Positions 1 to 9,724 are shown, counted from the stretch's first letter. The stretch: DNA of 36,466 nt from Verrucomicrobiales bacterium (GCA_016795425.1 JAEUHG010000019.1:1-36466); one strand, 5' to 3'. Program-made: numbers and translations. The notes: a model not told the origin generated them from the sequence alone.

Positions 1-116
1 TTGACGCTCGCCTTCGACGCTCGTCATAGGAAGTGAATACGCTGATCCCGGGAGGAACCGGGGAAAGCCGCGGACGAAGCGCGCGACCGTGGTCCACCGC
101 AACGGCCGCGGTCCGA
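1..116. other. Left edge, no gene seen
   Basis: No convincing coding region lies here. An imperfect inverted repeat, GACCGTGG at 85-92 and CCGCGGTC at 106-113 with one G-T wobble, sits just after the stop codon of the minus-strand sugar kinase. It could form an RNA hairpin at the 3' end of that transcript. No T-run follows it on the minus strand, so I do not call it an intrinsic terminator. Confidence 0.4.
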
Positions 117-1058
117 TTAACCGGTTGCCCCTGGCAGGTCCTTGCGCGTCGGCGGATTGCAGCCCGCTCGGGAACACGTCACCGACGCCGCGGCGGAGGC
201 GAATTGGAGCAGGGACTGGATCTCCTCCTTGGTCAGCGAGGCCAAACCGGCGCGGGTGAGTCGCTGGCGTTCCCAAAGCCAACAGAGCAACGCGGCCTGG
301 AAAGTGTCCCCGGCGCCCACGGTGTCGACCACCTTCACTTCGGGTGCCTGAACCGACACTTCGTGCTGCCGGCTGAACGCCGAGGCGCCGTCCGCCCCTC
401 GCGTGATCACCACCAATTTCACGCCGGCGTCGAGGTATGCCCGCGCCACTTCCTCGGGTTTGCTGCGCGGATGCAGCCACTCGACGTCTTCGAGGCTCAT
501 GCGCAGCAGATCGGCACGACCCGCAATGCGAAGGTAGCGGAGGAGGAATCGGTCGCGATTGCCGACCAGGAAGGATCGGATATTCGGATCCAACGAAAGA
601 CAGCGTTCCCCCAGCTCCCGTTCCACCAGGGTCTCGATCGCGGAGCCGAATGGCTCAATGGCCATGGCAAATGAACCCACATGCACGGCTTCCACGGTGG
701 ACGGCAACGGCGACGGCACATCCGCGGGGGTCAGGCTGCAGCCCGCCGTGTTGTCGGTGTAGAAGGAGTAACGCGCCGAGCCGGATTTGGGATCCAGATC
801 AACGAATCCCAGCGTGGAAAGGGCGCGCGTGCGCGGGCACCAATTCAGGTCGACCCCGCTTTCCTTGAGCGTCCGTGTCAGCAGATCGCCAAAGGGATCC
901 TCCGAGAGCCGGCACAAGTACCGTACCGGGGCGGCGAGTCGACCCAGGGCGAGAGCGACGTTGAACGGGGATCCACCGGGGACCGGTCGAAGGCAGGGTT
1001 CGCCCCCCAGGTTTCGAGGGAGCATGTCGATGAGGGATTCGCCAGTGACAAGGATCAT
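117..1058 (-). CDS. PfkB-family sugar kinase (fructokinase/ribokinase-like)
   Basis: This 313-residue protein is a cytoplasmic ATP-dependent carbohydrate kinase of the PfkB/ribokinase family. The N-terminal sugar-binding glycine motif is seen as VPGGSPFNVALALGRL at about residues 26-41. The C-terminal signature DTVGAGDTF at about 245-253 carries the anion hole and the presumed catalytic base Asp251. Length is normal for the family. Its ATG overlaps the stop of the upstream permease gene by 4 bp (ATGA), so the two are probably translationally coupled. Its job is then likely to phosphorylate the sugar brought in by that transporter. Fructose, ribose or another sugar cannot be told apart from the sequence. 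It ends the minus-strand sugar cassette that begins with the binding protein at 3416. Confidence 0.9.
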   Translation of the reverse strand: MILVTGESLIDMLPRNLGGEPCLRPVPGGSPFNVALALGRLAAPVRYLCRLSEDPFGDLLTRTLKESGVDLNWCPRTRALSTLGFVDLDPKSGSARYSFYTDNTAGCSLTPADVPSPLPSTVEAVHVGSFAMAIEPFGSAIETLVERELGERCLSLDPNIRSFLVGNRDRFLLRYLRIAGRADLLRMSLEDVEWLHPRSKPEEVARAYLDAGVKLVVITRGADGASAFSRQHEVSVQAPEVKVVDTVGAGDTFQAALLCWLWERQRLTRAGLASLTKEEIQSLLQFASAAASVTCSRAGCNPPTRKDLPGATG

Positions 1059-2419
1059 GGATGGGTTGCTGGGGTTGCGGCAGCTCGGAAAAGACGCCGC
1101 CAGTCTTTCTTTTTCAGGAGATCAAGCAGGACGGCCCCGAGGATCACCACCCCGAGAACGACCTTTTGCCGATAGCTTTCGACGCCGGTGAGGTTCATGC
1201 CGTTTTGGATCACCGCGATGATGAAGGCTCCGATCAGGGTGCCGAACACCCGCCCCTCGCCTCCGGCCAAGCTGGTTCCGCCCACCACCACGGCAGCGAT
1301 GGCGTACAACTCGTACATCACACCGTAAGTGGGTGCACCGCTCTTCAGTTGAGACGCCTGCAACACGCCGCCCAGGCCGGCCATGGCCCCGCAGAAAGCA
1401 TAGGCAAACAACAGCACGAACGCCGTGTGAACCCCCGCCAGGCGGGCGGCCTCCGCGTTGTCGCCGACGGCGTAGATCCATCGTCCCAGGACCGTCCGGC
1501 TCATGAGCAAATGCGTCATCACATAGAGCACCAACATCAGGATCACGGCGTTCGGCACGCCGAACAAATCGGCGCCGCGCCCGAGCCAAGTGAAGGTGTC
1601 AGGTAACTCATATATCGAACCGCCCTTGGCGATGATGAAGGCCAAACCGCTGGCCACCTGCATCACGGCCAGGGTGGCAATGAAGGGCGGCACCTTGAAA
1701 GCCGTCACCATCAGGCCCGAAAAAAGCCCCACCACGATGCACATTCCCAGCGCGGCCAGCGACGCCATAACCATCGCTGCCGCCCCCGCCTGCACCCCGC
1801 CGCCCGCATCCCGGATCAACACCGACACCACCACCGCGCTCAAGGCGATCAGGCTTCCAACCGATAGATCGATACCCCCGGTAATAATCACGACGGTCAT
1901 GCCCACCGCCAAAATCGCCACCACCGTGATTTGATTCGCCACGTTCAACAGGTTCTGGCGGGTCAAAAATACCGGCCATCGACGGCTCTCCGGAATCAGG
2001 ATCCGCGGATTGCCCAAGGACGGAAACCGCGTGTTCAGGTCCTTTAAGAGCGTCCATTCCACGCAAGCCGCCGTCGTTGCCACATACGCCAAACGCCTCC
2101 CTTCCCCGGCCAACCGATCCAAAACCACCCGCGCGTCCCGCGGCGCCCCGAGCACGCGCTCCACGACATTCGCGCCTCCCGCAGTCAACGCCGACACCGC
2201 CGCTCCGGCGAACGCCCGGTCTTCATCGGTCGTTCCCGCGATCACCAGGACGCTCGGTGTTCCACCGTCGCCGAGAATTCGGCGAGCCACGGCGGACCCG
2301 GCGGCTTCACCCACCGGCTGTTGGTCGGTGAACGTCGCGAAGGAGTAGTAAAGGCACAATGCGCCGAGAACCAAAACCATGCCGTAGTCACGCAGCCAAG
2401 TCGGCAGGCCGGATCTCAT
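1055..2419 (-). CDS. RbsC-type sugar ABC transporter permease with a large N-terminal insert
   Basis: This 454-residue inner-membrane protein belongs to the RbsC/AraH family of monosaccharide ABC permeases. The core family motif GMTVVIITGGIDLSVGS is at about residues 173-189, and several hydrophobic helices follow to the C-terminus. The family is usually about 320-350 residues. The excess is a soluble segment of roughly 115 residues (about 31-147) between the first membrane helix (13-30) and the conserved RWPVFLTRQNLLN region. That segment has alternating short beta-like and helical stretches (PSVLVIAG, AFAGAAVSAL) and should lie outside the membrane. It follows the binding-protein gene by 40 bp and overlaps the kinase by 4 bp. 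No ABC ATPase gene is present in this cassette, so the energising subunit must be encoded elsewhere. Confidence 0.88.
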   Translation of the reverse strand: MRSGLPTWLRDYGMVLVLGALCLYYSFATFTDQQPVGEAAGSAVARRILGDGGTPSVLVIAGTTDEDRAFAGAAVSALTAGGANVVERVLGAPRDARVVLDRLAGEGRRLAYVATTAACVEWTLLKDLNTRFPSLGNPRILIPESRRWPVFLTRQNLLNVANQITVVAILAVGMTVVIITGGIDLSVGSLIALSAVVVSVLIRDAGGGVQAGAAAMVMASLAALGMCIVVGLFSGLMVTAFKVPPFIATLAVMQVASGLAFIIAKGGSIYELPDTFTWLGRGADLFGVPNAVILMLVLYVMTHLLMSRTVLGRWIYAVGDNAEAARLAGVHTAFVLLFAYAFCGAMAGLGGVLQASQLKSGAPTYGVMYELYAIAAVVVGGTSLAGGEGRVFGTLIGAFIIAVIQNGMNLTGVESYRQKVVLGVVILGAVLLDLLKKKDWRRLFRAAATPATHP

Positions 2420-2459
2420 CGGCGTGGAGCAAACAGCGAAACAGGTCCGGGTTTCCGAG

Positions 2460-3416
2460 TCAGCGCGGGAGCGAGGCGTCCTTCTGGGCGTCCGCTTGAC
2501 GGTACAGCGCCGTGGGAATCAGCACCTGCGCCGGCACATCATCGCCATCGAGGTACTTCTTAATTTGCTGCACCGCGGTCCTGCCGATGCGATCCGGAAA
2601 CTGAATCGGATCGGCATAGATCTGTCCGGCCCTGATGGCCGCCTTGCCCTCGGGCATGCCATCGAAACCGATGACTTTGACTTTCCCTAGGCGCCCGGCT
2701 TTCTCCAGGGCGGCCACGGCACCCAGGGCGCTGGGATCGTTGATCGCAAAGATGCCCGCCAAATCGGTTTGTGCCTGCAGCAAGTCTTCAGCCGCTTTGA
2801 ACGACTTGTCCTTCACACCGCCGCCCGGAAGCTTGGCGACCACCTGGATGGTGACGCCTTTCTCCTGCCTCTGTTTGGCGAGTTCCTCTTCAAATCCCTG
2901 GGTTCGCAACAGCACCGACTCCACTTCGGGGTGATCCAGGATGGCCACCTTCCCCTTCCCCCCCAGGGCCTCGATCATGGCCTGGGCCGCCAGACGTCCG
3001 CCGCCCAAATTGTCCGTTGCCACGTGAGACACCACCTTGCCGGCGCCCAATGCCGCGATATCGACGGTAAACACCGGGATTCCCGCCTTGTTCGCCTCTG
3101 CAAGGGCTGTCGACACCGCTTTCGAGTCGCACGGCGATAACACGATCGCAGCGCACCGTTGCACGATGAAATCGGCGACCTGGTTCCGTTGGCGAGCCGC
3201 GTCGAAATCACCTGAAACGATCGACACTTCCATACCATGTTTGGCCGCCTCCTCCTTGATGGCGTCACCGAGGTCTCGAAAGAAGGGATTGGCCAGGGTC
3301 AGCAACGAGACGCCGATGCGACCCTTCTTTTCCGCGGCCGATGTCCCGCAGGAAAAGGCCATCGAAAACAAGCCGACCAGCAATAGAACCAAACGTCCAA
3401 GGCGTGGAGTCTTCAT
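2460..3416 (-). CDS. RbsB-like periplasmic sugar-binding protein
   Basis: This 318-residue protein is a substrate-binding protein of the ribose/galactose type (periplasmic binding protein type I). A signal peptide is visible at residues 1-28: MKTPRLGR, then a hydrophobic core, ending near SAAEKK. A cysteine just before the cut site leaves a lipoprotein possible, but the lipobox is poor. The mature protein starts with the typical RIGVSLLTLANPFFRDLGDAIKEEA and contains the lobe-joining GIFAINDPSALGAVAALEKAG and the VIGFDGMPEG motif. A Shine-Dalgarno AGGGA lies about 7 bases before the ATG. It heads the cassette with the permease and kinase downstream and should deliver a monosaccharide to the permease. 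The ligand is unknown. Confidence 0.9.
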   Translation of the reverse strand: MKTPRLGRLVLLLVGLFSMAFSCGTSAAEKKGRIGVSLLTLANPFFRDLGDAIKEEAAKHGMEVSIVSGDFDAARQRNQVADFIVQRCAAIVLSPCDSKAVSTALAEANKAGIPVFTVDIAALGAGKVVSHVATDNLGGGRLAAQAMIEALGGKGKVAILDHPEVESVLLRTQGFEEELAKQRQEKGVTIQVVAKLPGGGVKDKSFKAAEDLLQAQTDLAGIFAINDPSALGAVAALEKAGRLGKVKVIGFDGMPEGKAAIRAGQIYADPIQFPDRIGRTAVQQIKKYLDGDDVPAQVLIPTALYRQADAQKDASLPR

Positions 3417-3584
3417 GGTGCTTCCCTAAAGGGGTGCCCGGATTGAAAGGGCGCTCCCGCGGGATTACCAGCATTTCGAGGAGGGGCGAAGCGTCGGTGG
3501 CGCATCCACCGCAACCTCCTCCCGCCCTTGAAAGGGCGAAGTCGACATCCAGCAACCTCCAGAGGCGCCCGCGACGGCCAGGAT

Positions 3585-5267
3585 TCAGGGCTGAACGGTC
3601 GGTAGCAGCGAGAGGACGAACTGTCGACCCGGACGCAGCAACGGCTCCAATTGCTTCCGTAATCGTCCCCACGTCATCGCCGGATCTGCGAGGACCTGGA
3701 TTTCCTCTAAACCTGAGTAGGCCCTCAACGCCTCCTCCGAGGCGGCGCCACTCCCGGCGCCACCTGCCGAAGCCGACGCTGGCGTCCACCGACGTCCCGC
3801 GGCATCGATTTCCATTCGAGGAATCGCCGGTGCGCTCCCGGACTCCGCAGATCTCCAACGGACCGGTGCGTTGGAGGCTCCCATCGACAGGACCACGGCG
3901 GGAACCGAAGCCCAATCGGGTGTGAGCGCCTTCCATCGGGAAAGCTGTTGAACCACCCGGTGTACGGGCGCGTCCTCCGCGGGAACGAAACGAACGGCAA
4001 GTTCCCAACCCAGGTGCCGACGGATTCCCAGAATCTGAAGGGCCTGTTTTTCCGGCGATGGGTCGATCGAAGCGAGGGCCCCGGGAATCAACGGGTTGGT
4101 CCAGAACGCCTCGCCCTGCGCACTCAAGCCTAGCTCCAGTTCGACCGTGCCCGGTTTAGGGGCGATGGGTTTCAGGGCGGCCGCGAGAGCGAGACGATCG
4201 GCGAGTTGGACGGCTTCCAGGGGTAGCGCCGATTTGTCGAGGGTGGCCAGCGTTGGCCCCAATTCTCCCAGGTAGACCCTCAGCAGTTTCAATGGGGCGT
4301 TGCGCGCTCCCGTTCCCGCCCCCCCGGCTGCGGATGCCACCAGGTTCCGCACCTGCTCCGCATCGAGTTTCCACGTCAAGGAATGCCGGTTGGAGGGCAC
4401 TCGCGGCGCTCCGCCTTCGCCCTCCTGCAGATCTACAAACAGTGAATACTCACCGAAGGACTCGGATTCAAAGCGATCAGAGGACAAGGTGAAGGAGCGC
4501 TCCACATGGCCTCGTGCCGGGATTTCCAATGGTTCGGTCGCCCCTTCCATGACCGCTGCCGGCGCCACGCGCCGATCCCGGGCGTCGAGGACCCACAAGG
4601 CTTCCTCATCCGGCCAGGTTAGGCGCACCGCCTTGTCGGACGTATTCTCGATCCTCACGCGAAACGGGGTCGGTTGCAGCGGCGGCAAGCGCTGCGGACC
4701 ACTCAACGTCAATCGCAACCCACGTTGCTGCTCGCGGGTTGCGCGCTGGTTGTGGTACTCGGCCACGGTGAGAACGCTCAACGCGATCGGCGCGCTTTGC
4801 GCTGCATCTCGCCACAACGCCAAGCCACGGCGCACTTGTGGAAATTGGGAAGGCAACACTCCGCGATAGGTGCCTTGCAGCTGATAGCTGCCACTGGCTT
4901 CCAGTTGAATCCAATCGCCCACCTTGGTGTCGTATTCCTTGGGAACGCCGGGGTCCAGTTGATCTGCCTTGGCGAACATGTGCGCCAAAGCCTGGCCCAC
5001 GGGAAACGTCGGCAAACTGCCCTGAGCCGAGCGCACCTCGAGTTTGCCGTTCAATCGACAGCACCCTTCCCACATGAATCCCAACGCCTGGGTGGAAAGG
5101 TTGCTGAATCGCCAGTAAAGGGGGATGGCGTCCCCGATCACGTAGGCTTCCGCCGGCGGAATCCGCAACTCCAAGCGAACTTCCCCGCGCGCCGCGGCGG
5201 TGGCCACGAGGATCGCGATCCCCATGGCCCCCCAATTCGTCGTGGCTTTAGATAGGGCGGAACGCAT
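3585..5267 (-). CDS. Exported protein of unknown function with Ig-like domains
   Basis: I do not recognise this 560-residue protein. A hydrophobic N-terminus (about residues 13-27, ending ATAAARGE) looks like a signal peptide, so it is probably periplasmic or outer. Two stretches look like beta-sandwich domains: about 30-170 (RLELRIPPAEAYVIGDAIPLYWRFSN) and about 180-300 (FRVRIENTSDKAVRLTWPDEE). Both suit an Ig-like or BsuPI-like fold. The middle is alanine- and glycine-rich. The last 45 residues (EEIQVLADPAMTWGRLRKQLEPLLRPG, then VLSLLPT) resemble the beta-alpha end of ExbD/TolR periplasmic domains, which is only a suggestion. It begins 15 bp after the preceding exported protein, so the two are probably co-transcribed. 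Confidence 0.75.
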   Translation of the reverse strand: MRSALSKATTNWGAMGIAILVATAAARGEVRLELRIPPAEAYVIGDAIPLYWRFSNLSTQALGFMWEGCCRLNGKLEVRSAQGSLPTFPVGQALAHMFAKADQLDPGVPKEYDTKVGDWIQLEASGSYQLQGTYRGVLPSQFPQVRRGLALWRDAAQSAPIALSVLTVAEYHNQRATREQQRGLRLTLSGPQRLPPLQPTPFRVRIENTSDKAVRLTWPDEEALWVLDARDRRVAPAAVMEGATEPLEIPARGHVERSFTLSSDRFESESFGEYSLFVDLQEGEGGAPRVPSNRHSLTWKLDAEQVRNLVASAAGGAGTGARNAPLKLLRVYLGELGPTLATLDKSALPLEAVQLADRLALAAALKPIAPKPGTVELELGLSAQGEAFWTNPLIPGALASIDPSPEKQALQILGIRRHLGWELAVRFVPAEDAPVHRVVQQLSRWKALTPDWASVPAVVLSMGASNAPVRWRSAESGSAPAIPRMEIDAAGRRWTPASASAGGAGSGAASEEALRAYSGLEEIQVLADPAMTWGRLRKQLEPLLRPGRQFVLSLLPTVQP

Positions 5268-5282
5268 CGTTCCATCCTCGCG

Positions 5283-5954
5283 TCACTCCATTCCCACGCG
5301 CACCTCGAAGTCATCGAATCGGAGGGGCGTTCCCGAAAAGGGCTTTCCCCAAACGGCCGCCCGTCCGTTCACCGGTTCTTCGGTTTCGTTCCACGTCACC
5401 ATCCAGGAGGCCGGTTCGGGAGAGCCGTCCTTCCAAGCCTTGCCCTCCACCACCCATCCACCACTGGCGGCTTTGCGGATCTGAACCCGCAAGACGGTCC
5501 ACATTCCGCTCTCCCAGGTCATTGGTGAGGTCGCGCGCACCTCGTCGCCTTTGAGCAATTCGAGAGCCTTCTTGGCCGGAGCGACCTGAAGGCGGTACCC
5601 CGCGACTCCGTTGAGGCTCAGACCGAAAACCGGAAACCGGCGACCCTGACCCGTGCCCTGAATGCGGGCCTTGGCGCCCCAGTTTTCCTTACGAGCTGGG
5701 CCGAACATCACTCCGAATGTTTCCAAAGGAGCCCCCGGAAGTTCGACAAACCGATCGGAAGCCTCCTCCCGCACCGCAAACTGTCCGTCAAGCACGAGAA
5801 ATGTATCCGGCAACTTGCCCGTCGGCAGTTTGGAAAAGTCCTCCCTGAAGTCCGGTGTTGAGGCGCTCCAACCCCGCAGGGCGGCTATAAGCACCCATCC
5901 CACCACCAGGAGGCGGCCGGTCCTCGGCATCCGTACGTTCGTCATCGTTCCCAT
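5283..5954 (-). CDS. Exported protein, concanavalin/LamG-like beta-sandwich
   Basis: This 223-residue protein has a signal peptide (hydrophobic stretch about 14-30, ending GWSAS) and a mature part rich in beta strands. Features such as FREDFSKLPTGKLPDTFLVLDGQFAV, WTVLRVQIRKA and a closing LRFDDFEVRVG are typical of LamG/3-keto-disaccharide-hydrolase-like (DUF1080-type) domains, which often bind or act on sugars. No catalytic residues can be identified. Three in-frame ATG codons (5954, 5945, 5930) could be the start and the ribosome-binding signal does not choose between them. It lies between the large permease (53 bp gap) and the Ig-like protein (15 bp gap). Confidence 0.72.
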   Translation of the reverse strand: MGTMTNVRMPRTGRLLVVGWVLIAALRGWSASTPDFREDFSKLPTGKLPDTFLVLDGQFAVREEASDRFVELPGAPLETFGVMFGPARKENWGAKARIQGTGQGRRFPVFGLSLNGVAGYRLQVAPAKKALELLKGDEVRATSPMTWESGMWTVLRVQIRKAASGGWVVEGKAWKDGSPEPASWMVTWNETEEPVNGRAAVWGKPFSGTPLRFDDFEVRVGME

Positions 5955-6007
5955 TCAATGTCAGACGTTGGTCGCATCCGCAAATTCGAGGTGGCCGGAC
6001 TACTCGG

Positions 6008-9000
6008 TCATTCGCCTCTCAGTGCCGACAGCAGTGATCCACGCATCGACGCCCGGGTGGCCCACCAGGTGGTCGCCAAGCCCAGCACCAGCATGCCGAT
6101 CACGGTCAACCCCAGGGATCGCCAGGGAAGATCGCCAGGGGCGGAAAGTATCGAGGGCAAAATCGCCAGAGCGGCGCTCGCCAACCCAATACCGAGTCCG
6201 GCCCCCAACAATGCCGCGTGTTCGGCCAGCACGAGTCGGGCGAGGTTCCTTTGACGAAATCCCACGGCATTCAGCAAGGCCAACTCGCCGCGTCGCTCCA
6301 GCACGTTGCGCAACACCACCACCCCCAAGCCGGCGCTGCCGATGAGCAACCCGAGCCCGCCCAACACCTGGAAGGTGGAGAGATAGGTGTTCTGGACCGC
6401 CTGGAACTGCGCCAGGCGCCGCGCCGCCGGGGTCAGTTCCATGCCCACATCCTGAAAGGCCCGACCCAAGGTCGCCGAGACCTCCGTCGACCGGGCCTTG
6501 GGAGCGTCGATCAGGAAGAAACGGTAGCCACTTTCGCCGGGAAACAGCTCTTTGAACACCTCCTCCGCGATGACCAGTTTGCCCTGTAGAATGGAATTGG
6601 CGGTCCCTCCCACCAACCGCAGCCGGAAGGGACGTCCGCGTTCGTCCGTCAGCTCCAGCGCGTCGCCGATCTTCTTGCCGAGGGCCCATTGAATCGAGGC
6701 CGCATCGCCAATGGCGGGAAACTCACGAACCGCCGAACCTTCGGTTGACCGCGGGTCGTCCGGACTCAGCGCCTGCCAACCATTGGTCACCGACAGCCCT
6801 TTCGCCAACTGCGCAAACGTGAAGGCCCCGCGGCTCACCAATCGTTCCGGGTCCACACCGAGAATCTCCGGACGCTGGGCACGGTTGAGGTTCAGGCAAC
6901 TGGCGTCGTCGCCAGGGCGCACCCGGAACGGCAGGAACGCCACACCCTCCACATCGCCCCGCCCCAATCCGAACGCCTCCAATCCGGCGTCCGTGTCCGG
7001 GTCCCGCGACACCGGCAACGCGGTTTCTCCGATCAACGCGAAGCCACCCGTTCCGGATGACCTCAGCCACGCATCGCGCTCCGCGTCCATGCGAAACGCA
7101 CCGATCGAGGCGACCAAAAACGTTCCGCAAGCCAGCAGGGCCGCCGTGGAGAGGCTGCGGGATCGGCGCCGCGCCGTACCGCGCACGGCCAGGTCCCAGG
7201 TTTCGAATCGACCGCGTCGGGTCCGCAACTGCCCCAGCCATCCCGCCGTGAATGCCAATCCGGCGATGAGAAACAGACTGCCGGCACCAAAGAAGACAGG
7301 CGCGTTCGCCTGGTCCTGCTTGCGAAGGGCGAACACCACCAACGCCAAGGCAAGCAGGCCCGCGACGGTTCCCACCCACCAACCCCGGCTTCGGCCGCTG
7401 TTCCTGGGGCCCTCGATTTCCCCTGCCAGCAGGTCGCGCGCCGGACGTCGAAATTGTCGACGCAGAGCGAGCCAAATCGTGGCCGAAGCGATGGCAATGG
7501 CGGAGAACCATCCGATCAACACGCTCACCGGAGTGGCATGAAAGCCCAGAGAGGTCTTCGCGATGGCGTCGCTCCAGAGATTCGTCAGCGCCCAGATCAG
7601 CGCCTTGGCATAATACCACCCGCCGACGATTCCCACGGTGCTGCCAATCACGGCCAGGACGACGCCTTCACCAAACCAAAGTCGTCGCACGGTCGAGGGT
7701 CGGAAGCCCATCGCCAGCAGGGTCCCAATCTCCGTCAGGCGTTGCTCCAACCCGAATTGGAAAAGCAACGCCACCAATAGCAACGCGGCGATCACCAGGA
7801 AGAAGCTGAAACCGATGAACAACCCGCCGAAGTCCTGTCCCGAGGTCGCCCCCCGCATCGCCTGCGTACCGATCGGGTCGAAGCGAAATCCCAACTGGTC
7901 CAACGCCAGGGCCCCCAGCTGATCGGGCAATCCGCCCGCGCGCCCACTCGGATCCCGCGGCACTGGACCCGAAGCCAGGGTCTGAAGCGCCTTCATCACC
8001 TCGCCCATGCGCAACCACGAGGTGTCGGAGCCATCCGCCGGCTTCGCGTAGGGAAAACGCACGGCCGTCAGGCCGCCAAACCGATTCGCCCAGAGCCTTT
8101 GGCCGGCCGCCAACGTCACGAACGCTTTCGGGGTCCCACGATGGTCTTTCCAATATTGGTCGTCCTTCTCCCGAATCTTGTGAACCAAGGGAAATCCCGG
8201 ATCCCAATCCCGGGTCGTCTCCGCCTTCGACAATCCCGGAAACTCCGGCATCAAGGTGCGGTCGAAGGTCGGACCCGACATTGGCAGGATGGCGCGAATG
8301 CGGAACCGGTTCGTCCCCTCCCGCAGGTCCGCTCCCGATTCGGGCAGAAAGTAACTCACCTCCACGCTGTCGCCGACCTTGACCTGCAGATCGTCCGCCA
8401 ACCATTGATTCACGCAGATCTCGTCATCCCCCAGATCGGCGGGCAACCCCGCCAATCGCACCGGATCCACCGCCGTCACCATCGAATAAGGTGCCGCGTG
8501 GGCGCCGGCCCGAATCAGGTTCGCCAAATACGTCAGCACCCCGTAGGGCCGATGAGTGACGGACCAATCCGATATGAATCCCGATGGCGGCGCCTTCAAC
8601 GCTGCGTCGGTCACCGCCTGATCGAGGAAGATCCGCGAGGTGCGCCACTCGACCAAATCCTGGCTGGGCACCGATCGCACCTGCCAATCCAGGTCGTCCA
8701 GGTTGACGCTGACGGCAAAGGCCCGGCGCAATTGCTCCAGGGTCTCGGCATCGGGCATCCGCGCCCGGTGTTCCCGAGGAGCGTCATCGACGAACCGACC
8801 CAGGTTGCCAGGGAGCTTCGAGAGTCGGGAACGCCAATCGGACCAAGCCGACCGATGATAGACCCTGAGATCCAACGACGACGCGAGCAGGGTATTGATC
8901 TTGTCGCCGATCTCGACCCGTCTCTGAAGGCTCGCGATCGGCACAAATGCGTTGAAGATCGCCCCAGCCCCGCTGGTGAGCCGGAGGGATCCCAATTCCC

Positions 9001-9724
9001 GTCCCCCAACCACTCCCGCCACCTTCAGTCGTGCCGCCACGGCATCCCCTTCTTTCGGAGCAATCGGTGCGTCGGTGGCCAGCGCGGACGGCTTGCGGAC
9101 GCGCACCAGCACGGTGTCGCCTGGCTTCGCCTGCAGATGCTCCGCCAGGGCCTCGTTCAACAAAACATCTTCAGGGCCCAGTTGGCTGATTGCCGAGGGT
9201 CCGCCCATCTTCTGAAACGCCTCGTCCACGCCCCACAAGCGAACCGCATTGGCACGCGCGGCGCCATCGGCGCGCCCCACAGTCGCGGGCAGCTGAAGCG
9301 CCGGGGCGATCGTCAGCATTCGGTTGGTCTCGCCTATCGCCACGGCAAAGAGATTGGAACCTCCCGTGGTCAGCAACGCGTTGGGTGGGAGCCCGACCTC
9401 GTTAGCCTCGATGACCTGGTACGTCCCAACCGCCGGCCGCGGATCCGGTTGCACCTTCAGGACATGGTAAAGGCGATCCTTGACCGCTCGCCCAAACAAT
9501 CGGTCCCCCGTCGACATCGCGTAGGCGATGGGTCCCAACCGTTCCCGGGCACGTTCCTTGAGGCTCTCGCGAACGGAGTCGCCCACCAGAAATGCACCTA
9601 CCAACGCCGCGCTGCCGACCGCGGCGCCCAGCACCACGCCAAGATGCGAACGAGCATGGAACCTCAGGCTGCTCCTTAGCATTCCGAGCAAAGTGGGCAT
9701 CGGCTTAGGTGCCATGGCGGCCAT
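6008..9724 (-). CDS. Very large FtsX-type ABC transporter permease
   Basis: This 1238-residue inner-membrane protein is a fused FtsX/MacB-like permease. A first membrane helix lies at about 28-47 (LGVVLGAAVGSAALVGAFLVGD). A long extracytoplasmic domain follows, to about residue 625. An FtsX membrane module starts near 631 (GFSFFLVIAALLLVALLFQF), and its coupling loop reads EIGTLLAMGFRPSTVRRL. A further helix pair is near 780-820, then a second extracytoplasmic domain. The closing FtsX module spans about 1110-1238, with coupling loop ELALLNAVGFRQRNLARL. The two coupling loops show an internal duplication, so one chain can supply both halves of the channel. It follows its ATPase by 23 bp. Systems of this kind (LolCDE/MacB type) move lipoproteins, lipids or peptides across the envelope; the substrate here is unknown. 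The exact start among ATGs at 9724, 9715, 9700 and 9682 is uncertain. Confidence 0.88.
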   Translation of the reverse strand: MAAMAPKPMPTLLGMLRSSLRFHARSHLGVVLGAAVGSAALVGAFLVGDSVRESLKERARERLGPIAYAMSTGDRLFGRAVKDRLYHVLKVQPDPRPAVGTYQVIEANEVGLPPNALLTTGGSNLFAVAIGETNRMLTIAPALQLPATVGRADGAARANAVRLWGVDEAFQKMGGPSAISQLGPEDVLLNEALAEHLQAKPGDTVLVRVRKPSALATDAPIAPKEGDAVAARLKVAGVVGGRELGSLRLTSGAGAIFNAFVPIASLQRRVEIGDKINTLLASSLDLRVYHRSAWSDWRSRLSKLPGNLGRFVDDAPREHRARMPDAETLEQLRRAFAVSVNLDDLDWQVRSVPSQDLVEWRTSRIFLDQAVTDAALKAPPSGFISDWSVTHRPYGVLTYLANLIRAGAHAAPYSMVTAVDPVRLAGLPADLGDDEICVNQWLADDLQVKVGDSVEVSYFLPESGADLREGTNRFRIRAILPMSGPTFDRTLMPEFPGLSKAETTRDWDPGFPLVHKIREKDDQYWKDHRGTPKAFVTLAAGQRLWANRFGGLTAVRFPYAKPADGSDTSWLRMGEVMKALQTLASGPVPRDPSGRAGGLPDQLGALALDQLGFRFDPIGTQAMRGATSGQDFGGLFIGFSFFLVIAALLLVALLFQFGLEQRLTEIGTLLAMGFRPSTVRRLWFGEGVVLAVIGSTVGIVGGWYYAKALIWALTNLWSDAIAKTSLGFHATPVSVLIGWFSAIAIASATIWLALRRQFRRPARDLLAGEIEGPRNSGRSRGWWVGTVAGLLALALVVFALRKQDQANAPVFFGAGSLFLIAGLAFTAGWLGQLRTRRGRFETWDLAVRGTARRRSRSLSTAALLACGTFLVASIGAFRMDAERDAWLRSSGTGGFALIGETALPVSRDPDTDAGLEAFGLGRGDVEGVAFLPFRVRPGDDASCLNLNRAQRPEILGVDPERLVSRGAFTFAQLAKGLSVTNGWQALSPDDPRSTEGSAVREFPAIGDAASIQWALGKKIGDALELTDERGRPFRLRLVGGTANSILQGKLVIAEEVFKELFPGESGYRFFLIDAPKARSTEVSATLGRAFQDVGMELTPAARRLAQFQAVQNTYLSTFQVLGGLGLLIGSAGLGVVVLRNVLERRGELALLNAVGFRQRNLARLVLAEHAALLGAGLGIGLASAALAILPSILSAPGDLPWRSLGLTVIGMLVLGLATTWWATRASMRGSLLSALRGE

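Noticed and set aside
8099..9679. A 526-codon plus-strand frame opposite the FtsX permease
   Set aside because: Composition-driven shadow of the permease gene, with no membrane helices or motifs.
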